A stretch of DNA of 36,980 nucleotides from Flammeovirgaceae bacterium BBD 1991-12 (lineage in GTDB: Bacteria; Bacteroidota; Bacteroidia; Cytophagales; Cyclobacteriaceae). Where the stretch lies: assembly GCA_001657315.1 (NCBI GenBank), contig LYSV01000057.1:1-36980 (forward strand). Reading direction: 5' to 3'. Every line of letters begins with the position of its first letter. Position 1 is the first letter of the stretch. Made by a program: the position numbers and the translations under genes. Below the pieces are notes generated by a model. That model saw nothing but the letters and a program-made list of their open reading frames with translations. It was not told the origin of the DNA and searched no databases. Positions 34,001 to 36,980 of this stretch are shown one piece after another.

Positions 34001-36513
34001 TTACAGCCCGCGTCACCTACCGTGATATTTACTGAAGAAGAGGTACCTACTCCATTGCTGTTATCTGTCGCTCTTGCGGTCAGAGAATAGTTACCTGTGG
34101 GCACATTAGTCCAGATAAAGCTATATGGCGCACTGGAGTCTTCACCCAACTTAGTGCTACCATTGAAGAATTCAACTTTGGAAACGGTGCCGTCACTATC
34201 GGAGGCGCTGGCGTTCAATGTCACGTTACTCCCCGGGGTAAAGGCTGATCCCGGCTGTGGGCTCGTAAGAGATACCTGTGGAAGGCTATTACTTCCTCCA
34301 CCTCCATCACAAGGTCCTAAATCTTCCCATTCCGAACTTTGGGCAGGGTTTTGGTTTGACCACCATTTGGCGCGGTACTCACGACCCTGATACGATACTA
34401 CACTTCCGCCACTGTAGCCCCTTCCGGGTTCCCAGGCAGGTGCGGTACATGTACCCGGATCAGGGCCTCCACCACCATCACATGGCCCAAGATCTTCCCA
34501 TTCCGTACTCTGTGCAGGGTTTTGGTTCGTCCACCATTTGGCCTCGTATTCACGCCCCTGGTAGGATACTACACTTCCACCTGAATACCCCCTGCCCGGC
34601 TCCCATGCCGGTGCGGTACAAGTGCCAGGATCAGGGCCTCCTCCACCACTTCCTACCGAAACAGAAACCGATGCATTGCCAATTCCACCTTCATTGTCGG
34701 TGGCCCGGGCAGTAAGTGTGTAATTACCAGCGGTCACGTTATTCCAGGTAAAACTGTAAGGAGCGGTCATATCTGTGGCCAGTAGTGTATTTCCCTGGTA
34801 AAATTCCACTTGCGTTACGGAGCCATCACTATCACTGGCCATAGCCGTAATGGTAATGTTGTCACCTACTGTAAAGGTAGCTCCCTGCTGAGGTGAAGTG
34901 ATCGATACGGAAGGGGGTTGATTACCTCCTCCACCGCCACCTGTGGCGAAAACTTCATTGATCTTATTCACTAAAGGGGATTGTACGCTAGACCATCTTT
35001 TAAGCTTCACGCCAAAAGACTGGGGAGACCCGCTGAACTCCAGGTCGCCAAAAACCTGCCATATAATGGTACCAGCCAGTTGGTTGTCATTGATAAACTG
35101 GGCCTTGATACCAATGGATTGCTCGTTATCATAGCTCAGGAAATAGTTATCTTTCGTTTTGTAGGGTACTTTAGCCTGATCATCCCAATGCTCAGTCCAG
35201 CCACTACCGGGGCCGGTTTTTTGTTTTATAAAGAAATGGTTGGGCGTGCCGTCGTAAACTTCTCGTGGCCAGTTGGTATAATCCGCACTGGTCTGTATAG
35301 GGCCATCCGGTTGGATCGTCTCGCTTCGCTTTACGGTAGGCGCATTTACGGAAGCACTGCCATTCGTGATCACTCCGCGTCCGTAAAAAGGCATTCCCAT
35401 GTTGATCTTATCAGAAGGCACCCCGTACGATTTAATGGCATTCAGGGTAGATTGCCAGTTGAAATTAGGAGCTTCAGCTCCGTCATACGCATAAACCGGC
35501 GAATTATGACCCGCTATGTTGGACCATCCCCCGTTGTAATCGTAGGTCATTACGTTGAAGTAATCAAAAAGCTGTGATATTTGGGGCCACTCGTAGCCTA
35601 CCAGGGATGCTGGATTCGCAGGCATTACCGTGGTCAGCAACTTACCCGGACCTATGGCATTCCTGATCTCCTGGGCTAAAATGGTGAAATTGGCAAAATC
35701 AGCCTGTGTGCCCGTAAAATTCATACCGGCAGCCCCTGGGTATTCCCAATCCAGGTCGATCCCGTCGAAACCCATTTCAATTAAAGTCTTACAATCTTCG
35801 ATGAACCGTGCCCTTTTGACAGGATCAGCAGCCATTTCGGGGAAGTGTTTGCTCATGCTCCATCCTCCTATGGATGCCATTACTTTTACTCCTTTTTGGC
35901 GGGCCAGTTCCAGGAGTCCCGGCGCACCTCCTTCTTTGGGCAATACCAGTGGAGGATTACCTACATAGTCAGCGCTATTCATTCTCCATTTTGGGTGACT
36001 CCACTGGTTACCATTGATCACATACCCAAAAGCTTCTGCGCGTGCCTTTGTTTGGTCGTTGATCCAGGTAAAGCGTTCTACTTCACCAAAAAGAAGGTCG
36101 AAATCCCAACTGCTGTAATGATCGCCGAAAAGCAACGCTGCCGGTTGTTGAACAGAGCCTGGCTGGTATATCTGCTTATTCCTATGATCACCGCTGTGCA
36201 AAGTACCATCCACGGCTACACCAAAAAACGAAAAGTTGAGAATGGTATACTTTGAATAATCGATATTTAAATGGGTCAAGGCTCCCTGAGCAGGAAGCCC
36301 TGCATTGGCAGCCTTCCATGCATCCCAGTTAGTAATATAGCCTATGACCTGTTTGTTATGGTCATTGGTGGTATTTGGTCCTCCGGTATTGACCTGCGCT
36401 GTAATATGAAGGGATAAAAGGCAGATCAACGTGGAAAACAACCAGTGCTTCCATTTTACAGGAAAGAATTTTTCCTTCCGTGCTTTCAAAATAGTTGACG
36501 GTTTTGATTCCAT
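31009..36513 (-). CDS. Secreted triple-GH18 chitinase, T9SS substrate
   Basis: A 1,834-residue chitin-degrading protein with three GH18 barrels. I chose the ATG at 36513: it gives a signal peptide (MESKPSTILKARK, then hydrophobic LFSTLICLLSLHITAQ, cleavage near 40). Order: GH18-1 (~50-515, DGIDLDWEYPG, E257), Ig-like (~532-622), two tandem CBM5/12-like modules (~632-734), Ig-like (~742-832), GH18-2 (~838-1128, DGVDMDWEYP, E955), Ig-like (~1138-1228), Cys-rich binding-like module (~1238-1295), Ig-like (~1305-1390), GH18-3 (~1402-1728), T9SS sorting domain (~1755-1834). GH18-3 reads DGLDINFEG, with Asn1517 where the motif normally has Asp; E1519 is kept. The frame is open upstream to a TTG at 36600 and beyond, but the signal peptide supports 36513. 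Confidence 0.93.
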   Translation of the reverse strand: MESKPSTILKARKEKFFPVKWKHWLFSTLICLLSLHITAQVNTGGPNTTNDHNKQVIGYITNWDAWKAANAGLPAQGALTHLNIDYSKYTILNFSFFGVAVDGTLHSGDHRNKQIYQPGSVQQPAALLFGDHYSSWDFDLLFGEVERFTWINDQTKARAEAFGYVINGNQWSHPKWRMNSADYVGNPPLVLPKEGGAPGLLELARQKGVKVMASIGGWSMSKHFPEMAADPVKRARFIEDCKTLIEMGFDGIDLDWEYPGAAGMNFTGTQADFANFTILAQEIRNAIGPGKLLTTVMPANPASLVGYEWPQISQLFDYFNVMTYDYNGGWSNIAGHNSPVYAYDGAEAPNFNWQSTLNAIKSYGVPSDKINMGMPFYGRGVITNGSASVNAPTVKRSETIQPDGPIQTSADYTNWPREVYDGTPNHFFIKQKTGPGSGWTEHWDDQAKVPYKTKDNYFLSYDNEQSIGIKAQFINDNQLAGTIIWQVFGDLEFSGSPQSFGVKLKRWSSVQSPLVNKINEVFATGGGGGGNQPPSVSITSPQQGATFTVGDNITITAMASDSDGSVTQVEFYQGNTLLATDMTAPYSFTWNNVTAGNYTLTARATDNEGGIGNASVSVSVGSGGGGPDPGTCTAPAWEPGRGYSGGSVVSYQGREYEAKWWTNQNPAQSTEWEDLGPCDGGGGPDPGTCTAPAWEPGRGYSGGSVVSYQGREYRAKWWSNQNPAQSSEWEDLGPCDGGGGSNSLPQVSLTSPQPGSAFTPGSNVTLNASASDSDGTVSKVEFFNGSTKLGEDSSAPYSFIWTNVPTGNYSLTARATDNSNGVGTSSSVNITVGDAGCNPNGFKVVGYMPFWAGSASSIDYDKVTHINYAFALPRSNGTLEPVPNAGKLQEIVSLAHQKGVKVLIAVGGWDIGDGGGNDSRFTQLAASSSTRTAFVNNLVNLVNQYDLDGVDMDWEYPREGNEPQNFELLMEELGQAMRSRGKLLTAAVVASGWTAGGVLNGVFDDVDFLNLMAYDGGNPHSPYSYAEQSLNYWVGRGLPRSKAIIGVPFYGRNGGQFVTYRDLLAQGASPDSDSFNGFSYNGIPTIKAKTELALQSAGGIMIWELSQDTSDPQTSLLVAINQVTGDLCGNPGGGSNVAPTASITSPANGSIFTAGDNISITATASDSDGSVTRVEFYNGTVKLGEDTSSPYSYTWTNVAAGSYSLVARALDNENAVGSSASIGITVNPQSGGGGGNCDAAQYVENGGYQEGSRVQNEGNLYECRPWPNSGWCNGAAWAYAPGTGNHWEDAWTLVGPCDGNPGNQSPSVSITQPAGGTSFQIGQLVNIEAIASDGDGTVSKVEFFVNGSKIGEDLSSPYTISWTAVQGNHTLTATATDNLNATGNSAPINISVGSVPPVGDLPDKILVGYWHNFDNGSSTPKLREVSDKWDVINVSFAVPTVLGGSTITFSPDPGIYPSVQEFKNDVTLLQSRGKKVLISVGGATGAVDISSPADAQAFSSTVINIIQEYGFDGLDINFEGSSLSLIGGDVDFRNPTSPKLVYTIQGCRTILSQFGADFILSMAPETLYVQGALSAYGGAAGAYLPLIYALRNDLDYVHVQHYNTGSMLALDLQAYSQGNADFHVAMAEVLLQGFTVNGIPFPALRPDQVVIGLPASGPAAPAGGYTQPSEVHKALDYIIRGQSFGGRYTLQNPSGYPNFRGLMTWSINWDVTTGGAGFSTPHRAYLDALPQARMASGKSVDPFMEDEANLLHSTVYPNPFIHEVNIRFTLDKAETVSLVIMDKSGREMQVIMKDKSMGPGVHNIQWNAGNIPSGIYFYRLSNGDKVQNFKLFKR
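32331..32790. repeat. Long direct repeat, copy B
   Basis: Partner of 24911-25370, gap-free at offset 7,420. Both copies lie in the same orientation, so recombination between them would delete about 7.4 kb including the whole polyenzyme gene. In the protein it covers the Cys-rich module and the fourth Ig-like module ahead of GH18-3. Confidence 0.9.
34313..34654. repeat. Tandem 171-bp coding repeat (two chitin-binding-like modules)
   Basis: Two adjacent copies of a 57-codon unit (period 171 bases, starting near 34313 and 34484) encode CBM5/12-like modules reading CTAPAWEPGRGYSGGSVVSY and then AKWW. The protein copies differ at only a few residues (for instance EAKWWT against RAKWWS), while the DNA differs at many silent positions, so the duplication is not brand new and the protein sequence appears conserved. 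Confidence 0.88.
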
Positions 36514-36654
36514 ACGATATTGGTTTAATGGGTTACAGATTACTTTTACAAAGCCAATTGAACAGACAGGACAGGAATTGTCACCCAAGATAGGGGGCAA
36601 ACTTTCCGGGGGATAATTTTTTAGCTTAGCCGCGTGAGAGTATCGCTGAAGGGG
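36514..36654. other. Upstream region of the triple-GH18 chitinase gene
   Basis: This 141-base stretch should contain the chitinase promoter and leader. No TAnnTTTG motif was found on the minus strand. The minus-strand frame of the chitinase is open throughout, with TTG at 36600 the only near start. No other gene is visible. Confidence 0.4.
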
Positions 36655-36980
36655 GGAAGCTGGAAGTTGGAAGTTGGAAGTTGGAAGCTTGAAGTCGGAA
36701 GCTGGAAGTCGGAAGTTGGAAGATGGAAGTTGGAAGATGGGAGTTGGAAGTCGGAAGTTGGAAGTCGGAAGCTGGAAGTCGGAAGCTGGAAGTCGGAAGT
36801 TGGAAGCTGGAAGTTGGAAGTCGGAAGCTGGAAGTCGGAAGTTGGAAGCTGGAAGTTGGAAGTTGGAAGTCGGAAGTTGGAAGCTGGAAGTTGGAAGTCG
36901 GAAGCTGGAAGTCGGAAGCTGGAGGTTGGAAGCTGGAAGTCGGAAGCTGGAAGTCGGAAGTTGGAGGTTGGAAGCTGGAA
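36655..36980. repeat. Heptanucleotide tandem repeat array GGAAGNN (runs off window end)
   Basis: Forty-six complete 7-base units plus a partial one run without any shift of register from 36655 to the window edge. Each is GGAAG followed by TT, TC, CT or (twice) AT. Only four units vary in the core: TGAAG at 36690, GGGAG at 36739, and GGAGG at 36921 and 36963. A 42-base block (TT-CT-TT-TC-CT-TC) occurs identically at 36795 and 36872, so there is higher-order duplication. No gene is called here. It starts 142 bases upstream of the chitinase ATG. Confidence 0.95.

Noticed and set aside
34313-34654. Possible non-coding tandem repeat
   Set aside because: The period is 57 codons in frame, and both copies encode chitin-binding-like modules with mostly silent differences, so it is a protein module duplication.
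34981-35577. 198-codon open frame on the plus strand
   Set aside because: It is antisense to GH18-1 of the triple chitinase, with no independent evidence of coding.
36514-36600. TTG start at 36600 for the triple-GH18 chitinase
   Set aside because: It would place a 29-residue Cys-containing extension ahead of the signal peptide; the ATG at 36513 fits an exported protein better.
36723-36980. Plus-strand open frame from ATG in the heptamer array giving a WKLEVGS-type periodic peptide
   Set aside because: Any frame across the array gives a permuted heptapeptide, so openness follows from composition; there is no start context or flanking domain.
36655-36980. Possible CRISPR array
   Set aside because: The units are seven bases with no spacers, so it is a simple tandem repeat and not a repeat-spacer structure.

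Overview
The window looks like chromosomal DNA from a Bacteroidota bacterium, most likely a Cytophagales-type environmental species. The evidence is a SusC/SusD pair under an ECF sigma/FecR pair, type IX secretion (T9SS) C-terminal sorting domains on large exoenzymes, Bacteroidota families (GSCFA, DUF547, probably DUF6452/DUF6048), and repeated -7 promoter motifs of the form TAnnTTTG. No tRNA, rRNA, CRISPR array or recognisable insertion sequence was seen.

Layout. 1-5684 (all minus): ECF sigma factor, FecR anti-sigma factor, SusC-type TonB-dependent receptor with an STN signalling domain, and the N-terminus of SusD, cut by the window edge. 5993-6757 (minus): a DUF547 lipoprotein ending in a clear terminator. 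6971-8043 (plus): rpsF-rpsR-rplI with a strong promoter and terminator. 8164-11254 (plus): GSCFA protein and a YyaL/DUF255 thioredoxin-fold protein. 11359-12158 (plus): a compact two-gene module, a very basic 50-residue protein overlapping a deoxyribosyltransferase/TIR-like protein, directly in front of priA (12164-14674). 14745-17391 (plus): a lipoprotein/beta-barrel pair, a Uma2-type nuclease and rsmG. 17442-19932: a divergent LysR regulator and PLP-dependent decarboxylase.

20035-36513 (all minus) is a 16.5 kb block of secreted depolymerases: a triple-GH18 chitinase of 1,834 residues, a GH5-CBM6-GH16-like-GH19 polyenzyme of 1,537 residues, a single-GH18 chitinase, an astacin-type lipoprotein protease and an M12B-type protease. 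They share Ig-like modules, chitin-binding-like modules and ricin-type lectin domains, some nearly identical in DNA. Four of the five carry T9SS sorting domains. Together they could attack composite material of chitin, beta-glucan and protein, such as fungal walls or arthropod cuticle (inference). A strictly in-register 7-bp tandem repeat array (36655 to the window end) lies upstream of the first chitinase gene.

The best candidates for something undescribed are the small-basic-protein/TIR-like module fused to the front of priA, the three-chemistry polyenzyme, and the heptamer repeats at 36655-36980 and, as a hairpin, at 17379-17440. All assignments come from reading motifs by eye; no database search was run.
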